A stretch of 8,021 nucleotides of DNA, from contig JAAYQY010000398.1 of NCBI GenBank assembly GCA_012519125.1, positions 1 to 8,021 on the forward strand, read 5' to 3'. The translations under genes and the position numbers were made by a program. The notes beneath the pieces are model-generated. The model worked only from the letters and a program-made list of their open reading frames with translations, ran no database searches and was not told the DNA's origin. Of this stretch, positions 1-5,866 are shown one piece after another. The stretch is from Spirochaetales bacterium (GTDB taxonomy: Bacteria; Spirochaetota; Spirochaetia; Sphaerochaetales; Sphaerochaetaceae). Within the stretch, counting starts at the first letter, position 1; each line of letters starts with the position of its first letter.

Positions 1-8
1 ATAGGAAT

Positions 9-28
9 CCCGCACCCGAGGGCGCGGG
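9..28 (-). terminator. GC-rich hairpin, probable terminator near the window edge
   Basis: CCCGCGCC / GGTGCGGG with loop CTCG forms an 8-bp stem in minus-strand RNA, with one G-U pair. In plus-strand RNA the same position is an A-C mismatch, so the structure favours a minus-strand transcript. The sequence after it (ATTCCTAT) is cut by the window, so a T tail cannot be confirmed. Confidence 0.45.
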
Positions 29-38
29 CTCTACTTCT

Positions 39-161
39 TCAATAGTTCGCCCTGTCTTTCCTCGCAAACGAACGTAGCTTTTCATCACTACCGTTCATCA
101 TTTCTAAGGTAATTGACTGGGAAGCCCTTGCGGCTTCCAAATACACTCGATCAACGGCCGA
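39..161 (-). other. Unassigned short open frame, possible small gene or gene remnant
   Basis: An open frame follows a TAA at 164-162 and ends at TGA 41-39. From a GTG at 146 it would encode 35 residues beginning MYLEAARASQSITLEMMN and ending RSFARKDRANY. The composition looks protein-like: charged, with an amphipathic helix. No ribosome binding site precedes the GTG, and an ATG at 174 opens a different frame (MIALIGR then stop), so a one-base shift may have broken a slightly longer gene. I do not recognise the family. It contains a 7-bp hairpin GGAAGCC-GCAAG-GGCTTCC (137-119). A GC-rich hairpin follows 10 nt after the stop. It could equally be non-coding RNA. Confidence 0.3.
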
Positions 162-215
162 TTAAGGCAATCATCTCGTGTTTTATCTTCTCTTCTCTTC
201 TCTCATATGTCTGTC

Positions 216-258
216 AAAAAACGGCCGCTGTCGACTTGGTGTCGCTCAGCGTGCTCCG
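216..258 (-). terminator. Terminator-like hairpin with six-T tail
   Basis: The stem is CGG-(AGCA)-CGCTG-(AG)-CGAC around loop ACCAA, closing with GTCG-(A)-CAGCG-(G)-CCG and followed directly by six Ts (221-216). It lies about 60 nt after the HAD stop and could end the operon. It also falls at the very start of any transcript from the promoter at 290-261, so it could act as an attenuator there. Confidence 0.55.
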
Positions 259-260
259 AT

Positions 261-290
261 AACATAACAAAAGACCATTCGCAGTGTCAA
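261..290 (-). promoter_or_regulatory. Sigma70-type promoter downstream of the HAD gene
   Basis: A perfect -35 TTGACA (290-285), an 18-nt spacer and TATGTT (266-261, four of six) preceded by TGT as an extended -10 form the best promoter match I found in the window. It points left, away from all recognised genes, with a predicted start near 254. Confidence 0.55.
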
Positions 291-319
291 GCGTTCCTAC
301 CAAACATTTTCATCAATTC

Positions 320-1108
320 TCAGCAGCGCTTTTCCAATAGCGTATCAACTATCTGGGAAAACCCAGCACCACCGATGGAAGCAGCTGCATAACGAGGCAG
401 GAATTGCATGGATTTCTCATGGAAGCGGATGTTGCCCACCCCGAAGCTCAGGCGGAAACGGGAAAACATCACTTGGTCATTGGGGGCATCGCCACAATAG
501 CAACTTCGCGAAAGCAAGGCCGATTCATCAAGAGCCAGCACATCTTGGAAAAAGGAGCGGGAGCCTTCAAATTTGTCGAAACTGCCGAACCATGCATTGA
601 TGTGAATGGAACTCACTGCAGTCCCTGCTCCCATGGATTTGCACAGATTCACTACCTGTTCTATCCGCCCCTTGTCCAAGTAGGGAGGTTCACTGCCATG
701 GTCGAAGGCTATATCGTAGATGCGGGCAAACTGATCGCTGGAAAGCTTTGATCCGGCCACTTCGGAAAGCACCCGCTTGATCAAAGCATCAGAGCGTTGA
801 GCATATCCTTCCTGCACGATGGATGGATGGACATACTTCTTGATCGCCCCACCCTCACGATACAGGCAAACAGCCCCGCTCTCGCTGAGCACCGCTTCCA
901 CCGGCCATTGGCGCAGATAGGTATCACCCCACCCAGCAGACCCACCGGTCACACAGATGGTCCGGATCCCCGCATCCTTGAGACGGTACAAAGCCTCAAG
1001 GGCAACCGGCCGCAACTTGCCCTCGGTGGTGATGGTGTCATCAACATCGGTGAGCAAAAACTGTACGGCAGAGGCTTCCTGGTGGGTCAGATTCTCCAAT
1101 GCTTGCAT
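320..1108 (-). CDS. HAD-superfamily (IIB, Cof-like) phosphatase
   Basis: This 262-residue soluble phosphohydrolase has the HAD motifs in order: I D21-V-D23-D-T (nucleophile and acid), II T54 (CVTGGS), III K179 (SFDKFEGSR) and IV GDAPND (206-211) for Mg binding. The insert of about 90 residues between motifs II and III is the C2 cap of subclass IIB, seen in Cof-type sugar-phosphate, sucrose- or trehalose-phosphate and mannosyl-phosphoglycerate phosphatases. The substrate cannot be read from the sequence. The start at 1108 has AGGA about 10 nt upstream, a rather long spacing, so translation may depend on coupling to pgsA, which ends 12 nt before it. It is the last gene of the thrS-side run. Its position next to pgsA raises the possibility of a lipid-phosphate substrate, but that is only inference. 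Confidence 0.9.
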   Translation of the reverse strand: MQALENLTHQEASAVQFLLTDVDDTITTEGKLRPVALEALYRLKDAGIRTICVTGGSAGWGDTYLRQWPVEAVLSESGAVCLYREGGAIKKYVHPSIVQEGYAQRSDALIKRVLSEVAGSKLSSDQFARIYDIAFDHGSEPPYLDKGRIEQVVNLCKSMGAGTAVSSIHINAWFGSFDKFEGSRSFFQDVLALDESALLSRSCYCGDAPNDQVMFSRFRLSFGVGNIRFHEKSMQFLPRYAAASIGGAGFSQIVDTLLEKRC

Positions 1109-1120
1109 ACGGTGTTGTTC

Positions 1121-1717
1121 CTACCGGCTCATGGAAGAGAGGCTACCGTCTCGGATGATGGCTTTGATGTAGGTAAGGAAGGACATCACAGAGCTGAGGG
1201 CAGCAAGAATGAATACCACCGTCAGAGCCGGAGATGCGATTCCAAGAGCAGGAGAACCCTCAAACCAATTGTCAAGCGCAATATAGAGAATGCCCAAAGC
1301 ACCACTGACTGCATAGAGCACAGCCTTGCTCTTTCCCCAGATATTGGCAGCCACCGGCTTTCCCTTGCCCATCATCAACATCCGGATGAAGAGGATGGAG
1401 AACTCCCTCCACATAATCAGGATGAAGGTCCAAAGCGGCATAACGCCGGCGCCGGAGAGACAGACAAAGTATGTCAATCGGGAGAAGGTATCAGCAAAGG
1501 GATCCATCACCTTGCCCAAGTCAGTCACCAAATTCTTTCTCCGTGCAATCTGCCCATCGAGCAAATCGGTGAGTTCGGTTGCAGCCCAGAGCATGAGCGT
1601 AAGAATCGAAGAGATACTTTGCAATTGAGGCCCGAACCACGATGCGAGATGAAAGGCGATGAAGAACAGGGGCGCCATGACGAGGCGCGAAACCGTAAGC
1701 TTATTCGGGATATTCAT
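1121..1717 (-). CDS. pgsA: CDP-alcohol phosphatidyltransferase, probable phosphatidylglycerophosphate synthase
   Basis: This 198-residue integral membrane protein carries the full CDP-alcohol phosphotransferase motif: D51-x2-D54-G55-x2-A58-R59-x8-G68-x3-D72-x3-D76. It therefore transfers a phosphatidyl group from CDP-diacylglycerol to an alcohol, most likely glycerol-3-phosphate to give PGP. The N-terminus (MNIPNKLTVSRLVMAPLFF) is typical of PgsA. Hydrophobic segments near residues 12-28, 34-50, 85-105, 130-150 and 160-185 fit about five or six membrane helices. After the last aspartate it reads DPFADTFSR where standard PgsA has DPLADK, so a different acceptor alcohol is possible. GAGG 5 nt before the ATG supports the start. 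It lies in a tight run with the carboxypeptidase and the HAD phosphatase (12-nt gaps). Confidence 0.88.
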   Translation of the reverse strand: MNIPNKLTVSRLVMAPLFFIAFHLASWFGPQLQSISSILTLMLWAATELTDLLDGQIARRKNLVTDLGKVMDPFADTFSRLTYFVCLSGAGVMPLWTFILIMWREFSILFIRMLMMGKGKPVAANIWGKSKAVLYAVSGALGILYIALDNWFEGSPALGIASPALTVVFILAALSSVMSFLTYIKAIIRDGSLSSMSR

Positions 1718-1729
1718 AGGGACCTCTTC

Positions 1730-3226
1730 CTAGCCGAACAAGCGGCTGAATTTGTCTTCAAGGTAGCTTGTGAACACCGTCGCGTCAAGACCCTTCGAAG
1801 TATACGAAACAAGGGTGTCCAGCCCGCTTTGCAGTGCACCCTTCTCATATATCGCCTTTCTCAGAAGCGAGCTGATCGTCCCAAGTTCGCCTCTCTTGAG
1901 CAGAGAGGAGACATCGAGTTCACGCTGCACCTGCTGCCAGATCTGCGCCCCATAGAGATTACCCAAGGCATAGGTGGGGAAGTACCCAAAATCACCGCTG
2001 CTCCAATGGACATCCTGAAGCGCACCTTCCTTAATGGAATTCGGAGTATACCCAAACAACTCAGCATGCTTTGCATCCCAGGCATCGGGGATATCAGATA
2101 CACAGAGAGTGCCATCAAGAATTTGACGCTCAAGCTCAAAGCGAAGGATGATGTGCAGCGTGTAGTTCACTTCATCTGCATTCACGCGGATGGGGTTCCG
2201 CTGCACCTTGTTGATGGCCTGGACAAACTGCTTGAGATCAACCTGGGCCGTTTGCTCAGGAAAATGGCTGGCAAACAAGGGATAATAGTGTTCCCAGAAC
2301 TCGGGGCTCTTGCCGATGATGTTCTCCCACAGCCTGCTTTGCGACTCATGCATCCCAAGACTTGCCCCGTTGGCAAGACTCGTTCCCTTGAGCATCCCAC
2401 TGGTGGCCCCCATCTCGTAGAGTGCATGGCCTCCCTCGTGAATGGTGGAGAAAAGACTGTCAGCTACGCTCGGGTCTGTGTAGCGCGTGGTGATCCGAAT
2501 ATCATCACCTCCTACCGTCGTGGTGAACGGATGCACCGATACAGCCATGCTGCCTCTGCTGAAGTCAAAGCCCATATCCCTCAGAACCTGACGAGAGAAA
2601 GCCTCTTGGGCGGCTATCGGATACTCCAGCCTGAGAAAGGCATCATCAACCTGATGCTGCTCCAACCTGTGCACCAGGTCTTTGAGCGGGTCTTTGATCG
2701 AAGAGAAAAGGCGTGCTACCTCCTCGGTCTGCATTCCTCGCTCAAAATGGTCCAGCAGGGGATCATAGAGGGACTGGCCTTCACTACGAAGTAAGTCTGC
2801 TTTCTCTCGTACCATCTCAACCATCGGCAGAAAATCAGAAGAAAAGAGCGACCAAGATCCTACTTTGCGTGCTTCCACCCAGCTCTGATGGGCCTTGGAG
2901 GCTTGTTCAGAAATTGAACGTACAAGAGCGGAAGGCAGTTTCACCTGTTTCTCATACTCTCGTCTTCGATGAGCAATGAGTTCCTTCTGGAAAGGATTTT
3001 CACCCTGATACCCCTCAAGCTGCGCAAGCAGATCTTCCATGGCATGATCACTGACAAGGTGGTGCCGCTGCTGCGCAATCCAACCGAGCTGGGTTGAACG
3101 CTCCTCCACTCCCTGCTCGGAAAGAGATATCTCCTGATCCCAAGCCAAGGTAGCCTCTATATGGTCAAGCAGGACAATCTGCCGATCCACACTCTCCAAC
3201 GCTGCATATGCTGCTTCTCTGGTCAT
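1730..3226 (-). CDS. M32-family metallocarboxypeptidase (carboxypeptidase Taq type)
   Basis: This 498-residue zinc- or cobalt-dependent carboxypeptidase removes C-terminal residues from peptides in the cytoplasm. No signal peptide or membrane segment is seen. The family motifs appear in order: VHPFTTTVGGDDIRITTRY, zinc motif H263-E-G-G-H267 (TIHEGGHALYEMG), MHESQSRLWEN with E294 as the likely third ligand, IRVNADEVNY and GYFPTYALGNLYG. The length matches the usual 500 residues. I choose the ATG at 3226 because GGGGG lies 5 nt upstream and the protein then begins MTREAAYAALE, as in relatives. An in-frame ATG at 3274 would force translation through a 9-bp hairpin and add 16 non-family residues. 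The gene follows thrS by 49 nt and precedes the phosphatidyltransferase by 12 nt. It probably serves peptide recycling. Confidence 0.96.
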   Translation of the reverse strand: MTREAAYAALESVDRQIVLLDHIEATLAWDQEISLSEQGVEERSTQLGWIAQQRHHLVSDHAMEDLLAQLEGYQGENPFQKELIAHRRREYEKQVKLPSALVRSISEQASKAHQSWVEARKVGSWSLFSSDFLPMVEMVREKADLLRSEGQSLYDPLLDHFERGMQTEEVARLFSSIKDPLKDLVHRLEQHQVDDAFLRLEYPIAAQEAFSRQVLRDMGFDFSRGSMAVSVHPFTTTVGGDDIRITTRYTDPSVADSLFSTIHEGGHALYEMGATSGMLKGTSLANGASLGMHESQSRLWENIIGKSPEFWEHYYPLFASHFPEQTAQVDLKQFVQAINKVQRNPIRVNADEVNYTLHIILRFELERQILDGTLCVSDIPDAWDAKHAELFGYTPNSIKEGALQDVHWSSGDFGYFPTYALGNLYGAQIWQQVQRELDVSSLLKRGELGTISSLLRKAIYEKGALQSGLDTLVSYTSKGLDATVFTSYLEDKFSRLFG

Positions 3227-3246
3227 ACATTCCCCCATCAAGAGAG

Positions 3247-3268
3247 AGAGCCGGATTACTCCGGCTCT
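3247..3268 (-). terminator. Hairpin between thrS and the carboxypeptidase gene, possible partial terminator
   Basis: A perfect 9-bp stem AGAGCCGGA / TCCGGCTCT with loop GTAA starts 7 nt after the thrS stop. Read on the minus strand it is followed by CTCTCTTG, not a clean T run, so termination may be partial. It may also protect the thrS mRNA 3' end. Read on the plus strand no T run follows. Confidence 0.5.
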
Positions 3269-3275
3269 ACTCATC

Positions 3276-5021
3276 CTATAGCTGCTGCTTGCTCTCCACT
3301 TTTGCCTTCACCAAATCGATGAATGCTTGGGTGGACAGGCCGTTCTCTTGCTTTCCGCTTCGGTAGCGTACCGACACCTGATCATTCTCCGCTTCTCGTT
3401 CGCCGATGATCACCATGTAGGGGATCTTCAGCTGCTGGGCATTGCGGATCTTGGCATTCATGCGGTCATCGCCGAGGTCGGCACTGACCCTGAAGCCCTC
3501 CTTGCGCAGGCGCATCTCAAGCTGCTTCGCATAGTCGAAGAAGTTCTCCCCGACAGGGATGAGCTTGATCTGCTCCGGAGCAAGCCACGGCGGGAAAGCC
3601 CCTGCATAATGCTCGATGAGAACGCCGAAGAAGCGCTCGATGGAGCCAAGCAGGGCGCGATGGATCATGTAGGGGCGCTTCTCCACTCCGTCCTTGTCGA
3701 CGAAGGTCATGTCAAAGCGTTCCGGCTCATTGAAGTCGAACTGCACCGTCGAGAGCTGCCACTCACGGCCGATGGCGTCCTTGATCTTCAGGTCGATCTT
3801 CGGACCATAGAACGCTCCACCGCCCTCATCCACCTCGTAGGAGAGACCCTCTGCCTCGATTGCCTTGCGAAGAGCTTCGGTCGCATCAGCCCAACGAGCA
3901 GGATCGCCCACCGACTTCTCAGGCATGGTTGATAGATAGGCATTGATCTCGGTGAAGCCAAAGCTGTGAAGCATATGCAGGCTGAACCGCAAGACTTCAA
4001 GAATCTCCTCATTCATCTGATCGGGAGTGACAAACAGGTGTGCATCATCCTGGGTAAACCCACGTACCCTCATCAAACCGTGCATGGCACCAGCCTTCTC
4101 ATACCGATAGACCGTCCCAAGCTCTGCCCAACGGAACGGAAGGTCGCGATAGGAGTGCTTGCTGTTCTTATAGATCATGATATGGAACGGGCAGTTCATC
4201 GGCTTTACATAGTAGTCGCTCTTGTCCATCTCCATCGGAGGGTACATGCCTTCCTTGTAGAAGCCCAGGTGACCACTGGTCTCCCAGAGCCACGAGCGCC
4301 CGATATGGGGGGTATAGACCATCTCGTAGCCGTTTGCGTAGTGCTCGCTCCTCCAGAAGGTCTCGATGGCCTGACGGATCCTTGCACCCATCGGATGCCA
4401 GTAGACCAGACCGGGACCGGCCTCCTCGTGAAGACTAAACAGATCGAGATCCTTGCCCAATTTGCGGTGGTCTCGCTTCTCCACATCCTCAAGGTGCTGC
4501 AAATAGAGCCTGAGTTCCTTGGCATTCGGCCAAGCGGTCCCGTAGATGCGGGTAAGCATGGGATTGGTCTCCTTGCCTCTCCAGTACGCACCGGCAATGC
4601 TCATGAGCTTGAAAGCATCACCCTTCAGCTCCTTGGTTGTTTCGACGTGGGGACCGCGGCACAGGTCGGTAAAACCACCCTGGTTGTAGAGTGAAACTTC
4701 CTCATCCTCGGGAATCGCCTGGAGCAGCTCCTGCTTATAGACCTGACCGGTGAATTTTTCTTGTGCTTCAGCGCGGCTGACCACCGTCCGTTCAAACGGC
4801 TTGCCCTCGCTGATGATGGCTCTCATGCGCTCACTGATCTCTTCCAAGTCTTCGGTCACCAACTGTCTGGGCAGTTCAAAATCGTAGTAAAAACCATTCT
4901 CGATCGCAGGTCCGATCGCTATCTGGGCAGTGGGGAACATCTGCAGCACTGCCTCGGCCATGACGTGCGCCATCGAGTGTCTGATCCTGGAGAGTCTCTC
5001 TCCCGCTTCTTCCTTTGCCAT
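3276..5021 (-). CDS. thrS: Threonyl-tRNA synthetase lacking the N-terminal TGS domain
   Basis: This 581-residue class II enzyme charges tRNA-Thr with threonine using ATP. Residues 1 to about 180 are the editing (N2) domain with H15-x3-H19 and C121-x3-H125, the pair that hydrolyses Ser-tRNA-Thr. The catalytic core follows with class II motif 2 around RYEKAGAMHGLMRVRGFTQ and motif 3 near IHRALLGSIERF. Zinc ligands are C277 (MNCPFH), H328 (DDAHLF) and H454 (MIHRA); spacings of 51 and 126 equal those of E. coli C334, H385 and H511. The anticodon-binding domain takes the last 100 residues or so. The protein is about 60 residues shorter than E. coli ThrRS because the N1/TGS domain is absent, and nothing upstream in the leader could encode it. 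I recall the Borrelia enzyme being similarly short. AGGAGG 7 nt before the ATG supports the start. Expression should be set by the T-box upstream. Confidence 0.98.
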   Translation of the reverse strand: MAKEEAGERLSRIRHSMAHVMAEAVLQMFPTAQIAIGPAIENGFYYDFELPRQLVTEDLEEISERMRAIISEGKPFERTVVSRAEAQEKFTGQVYKQELLQAIPEDEEVSLYNQGGFTDLCRGPHVETTKELKGDAFKLMSIAGAYWRGKETNPMLTRIYGTAWPNAKELRLYLQHLEDVEKRDHRKLGKDLDLFSLHEEAGPGLVYWHPMGARIRQAIETFWRSEHYANGYEMVYTPHIGRSWLWETSGHLGFYKEGMYPPMEMDKSDYYVKPMNCPFHIMIYKNSKHSYRDLPFRWAELGTVYRYEKAGAMHGLMRVRGFTQDDAHLFVTPDQMNEEILEVLRFSLHMLHSFGFTEINAYLSTMPEKSVGDPARWADATEALRKAIEAEGLSYEVDEGGGAFYGPKIDLKIKDAIGREWQLSTVQFDFNEPERFDMTFVDKDGVEKRPYMIHRALLGSIERFFGVLIEHYAGAFPPWLAPEQIKLIPVGENFFDYAKQLEMRLRKEGFRVSADLGDDRMNAKIRNAQQLKIPYMVIIGEREAENDQVSVRYRSGKQENGLSTQAFIDLVKAKVESKQQL

Positions 5022-5056
5022 ACTATCTCCTCCTCATCCATCAGGATGCATATACC

Positions 5057-5128
5057 AAAAAAGCCCTCATGCCTTCCCTCTCCGGTACGGCATGTTCCGT
5101 ATCCGGCAAGGACGAAGACATGAGAGCT
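5057..5128 (-). terminator. Attenuator terminator of the thrS T-box
   Basis: The arm starting AGCTCTCATGTCTTC (from 5128) pairs with GAAGGCATGAGGGCT (ending at 5062), 15 bp including two G-U pairs, and is followed by six Ts (5062-5057). An inner hairpin CCGG-A-TACGG / CCGTA-CCGG with loop AACATG caps it. Its 5' arm is the 3' strand of antiterminator helices A1 and A2, so the two structures exclude each other. This is transcriptional, not translational, control. Confidence 0.88.
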
Positions 5129-5153
5129 CTCATGTTCCGCGGTTCCACCTTGC
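5106..5153 (-). promoter_or_regulatory. T-box antiterminator with UGGAACC bulge
   Basis: Helix A1 pairs GCAAGG (5153-5148) with CCTTGC (5111-5106). The 7-nt bulge UGGAACC (5147-5141) is the tRNA acceptor-binding site. Helix A2 pairs GCGGA-ACATGAG with CTCATGT-C-TTCGT, with one bulged C. UGGA predicts pairing with a tRNA end UCCA, that is, discriminator base U73. Confidence 0.88.
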
Positions 5154-5356
5154 TTCCTCTCCCAGCTCTAAAACACCGGAAAAGACGCTCATTATACCTG
5201 TATCGCCAGGTGTGCGGCATAGTCTACTGGGTTGCCCGTTCGGTATGCGGCTCAAAAGGGGTTTTCATCGGGCGCCTGCCAGACTCCTCTCAACCTCGGG
5301 AATCCTCTCTGTGGCTTCGCTTCCGCCTACTCGTCTTTCTCAACGCCTTAGCCTGT

Positions 5357-5385
5357 AGCATGCGCACAATTGTTCGATTAGTCAA
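5357..5385 (-). promoter_or_regulatory. Possible sigma70 promoter for the thrS leader
   Basis: TTGACT (5385-5380) matches five of six -35 bases and overlaps the fRMsr stop codon. A 17-nt spacer leads to CATGCT (5362-5357), a weak -10 with about three matches. A start near 5350 would place Stem I of the T-box close to the 5' end, as expected. No intrinsic terminator is visible between fRMsr and this site, so readthrough from the hydrogenase cluster is also possible. Confidence 0.35.
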
Positions 5386-5861
5386 GTCCACAATGCTCGT
5401 GACAGAATCTTTGCAGCTCCTTCAAGCAACTGTTGGTCATCTTCCGAAAACCGGCTGAAACTGGAACTATCCACATCCAGAACCCCTACCACCTGGTGGT
5501 TCGAGTCGAAGAGTGGCACCACCAATTCACTGTTGCTTGCACTGTCACATGCAATGTGGTCGACAAAGGTGTGAACATCTGCGACACGAACGCTCTTCCC
5601 TTCCTGTGCTGCTTTGCCGCAGACACCCCGTCCGAACTGGATATCGGTACAGGCAAGCTTTCCTTGGAAGGGCCCGAGCATCAATGTGCCTTCTGAACCA
5701 AATGTCAGATAGAATCCCAGCCAGATGATATCAGCCATCTGCTCATACAAGAAGGCTGCTGCGTTGGCGAGATGACAGTATCTTCTCTCGATGCTGCCAT
5801 CCCATCCATCAACCAGAGCCTCGAGCTGTGCAAGAACCGAACCGCTTCCCAAATCGTGCAT
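5382..5861 (-). CDS. msrC: Free methionine-(R)-sulfoxide reductase (GAF-domain fRMsr, YebR/MsrC type)
   Basis: This 159-residue single GAF-domain protein reduces free methionine-(R)-sulfoxide to methionine with thioredoxin as electron donor in the cytoplasm. All three conserved cysteines are visible: C71 (GKLACTD), C81 (FGRGVCGKAA) and C105 (HIACDSASNSE), matching Cys84, Cys94 and Cys118 of the E. coli enzyme. The block VADVHTFVDHIACD and the GVLDVDS strand near the end are family signatures. The start is taken as the ATG at 5861, five nt after the hydrogenase stop. GGGAG lies 8 nt upstream, and this start gives the usual family length; an open frame extends to 5984 inside the hydrogenase gene but its residues look non-family. 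It is the last gene of the hydrogenase cluster. Its role there may be repair of oxidative damage in an anaerobe exposed to O2 (inference). Confidence 0.92.
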   Translation of the reverse strand: MHDLGSGSVLAQLEALVDGWDGSIERRYCHLANAAAFLYEQMADIIWLGFYLTFGSEGTLMLGPFQGKLACTDIQFGRGVCGKAAQEGKSVRVADVHTFVDHIACDSASNSELVVPLFDSNHQVVGVLDVDSSSFSRFSEDDQQLLEGAAKILSRALWT

Positions 5862-5866
5862 CCTTC

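Larger units (their letters stand above)
5057..5340 (-). ncRNA. T-box riboswitch (tRNA-Thr-responsive) in the thrS leader
   Basis: The leader folds as a full T-box. Stem I: base helix GAAAG (5339-5335) with CTTTT (5258-5254), loop-E AGTA (5331-5328), a helix of CGG-AA-GCG-AA-GCCA against TGGC-AGG-CGC-CCG, an AG bulge CAGAGAG (about 5312-5306), and a distal hairpin GATTCC/GGAGTC around the loop CGAGGTTGAGA. The specifier region opposite AGTA reads GAAAACCCC, giving Thr codon ACC at 5262-5260. Stem II (5248-5217) pairs GCATA with TATGC and carries the GAA/AGTA S-turn (5241-5239 and 5228-5225). A hairpin ACCTG-GCGATA-CAGGT (5211-5196) fits Stem III. The conserved T-box AGGTGGAACCGCGG follows at 5150-5137. 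Uncharged tRNA-Thr should pair through its anticodon and its NCCA end, stabilise the antiterminator and allow thrS transcription. The fold was made by eye. Confidence 0.92.

Noticed and set aside
212..217. Second TTGACA box within the T run
   Set aside because: No acceptable -10 lies 16-19 nt downstream; the AT-rich GATAAA is 24 nt away.
39..254. Known structural RNA (RNase P, SRP, 6S or tmRNA) in the left-end region
   Set aside because: A stretch GAGGAAAGACAGGGC resembles an RNase P core block, but it sits near the 3' end and the partner core sequence is missing. No SRP tetraloop block, tmRNA ends or tag were found.
797..2794. Plus-strand open frame of 665 codons opposite the HAD, pgsA and carboxypeptidase genes
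   Set aside because: The three minus-strand genes beneath it have full family motifs and proper ribosome sites. The plus-strand product has no recognisable motif, is low in order and rich in His, Arg and Pro, and looks like an antisense shadow of GC-biased codons.
3327..4694. Plus-strand open frames of 201 and 242 codons opposite thrS
   Set aside because: They are mirror images of conserved thrS coding sequence and show no family features.
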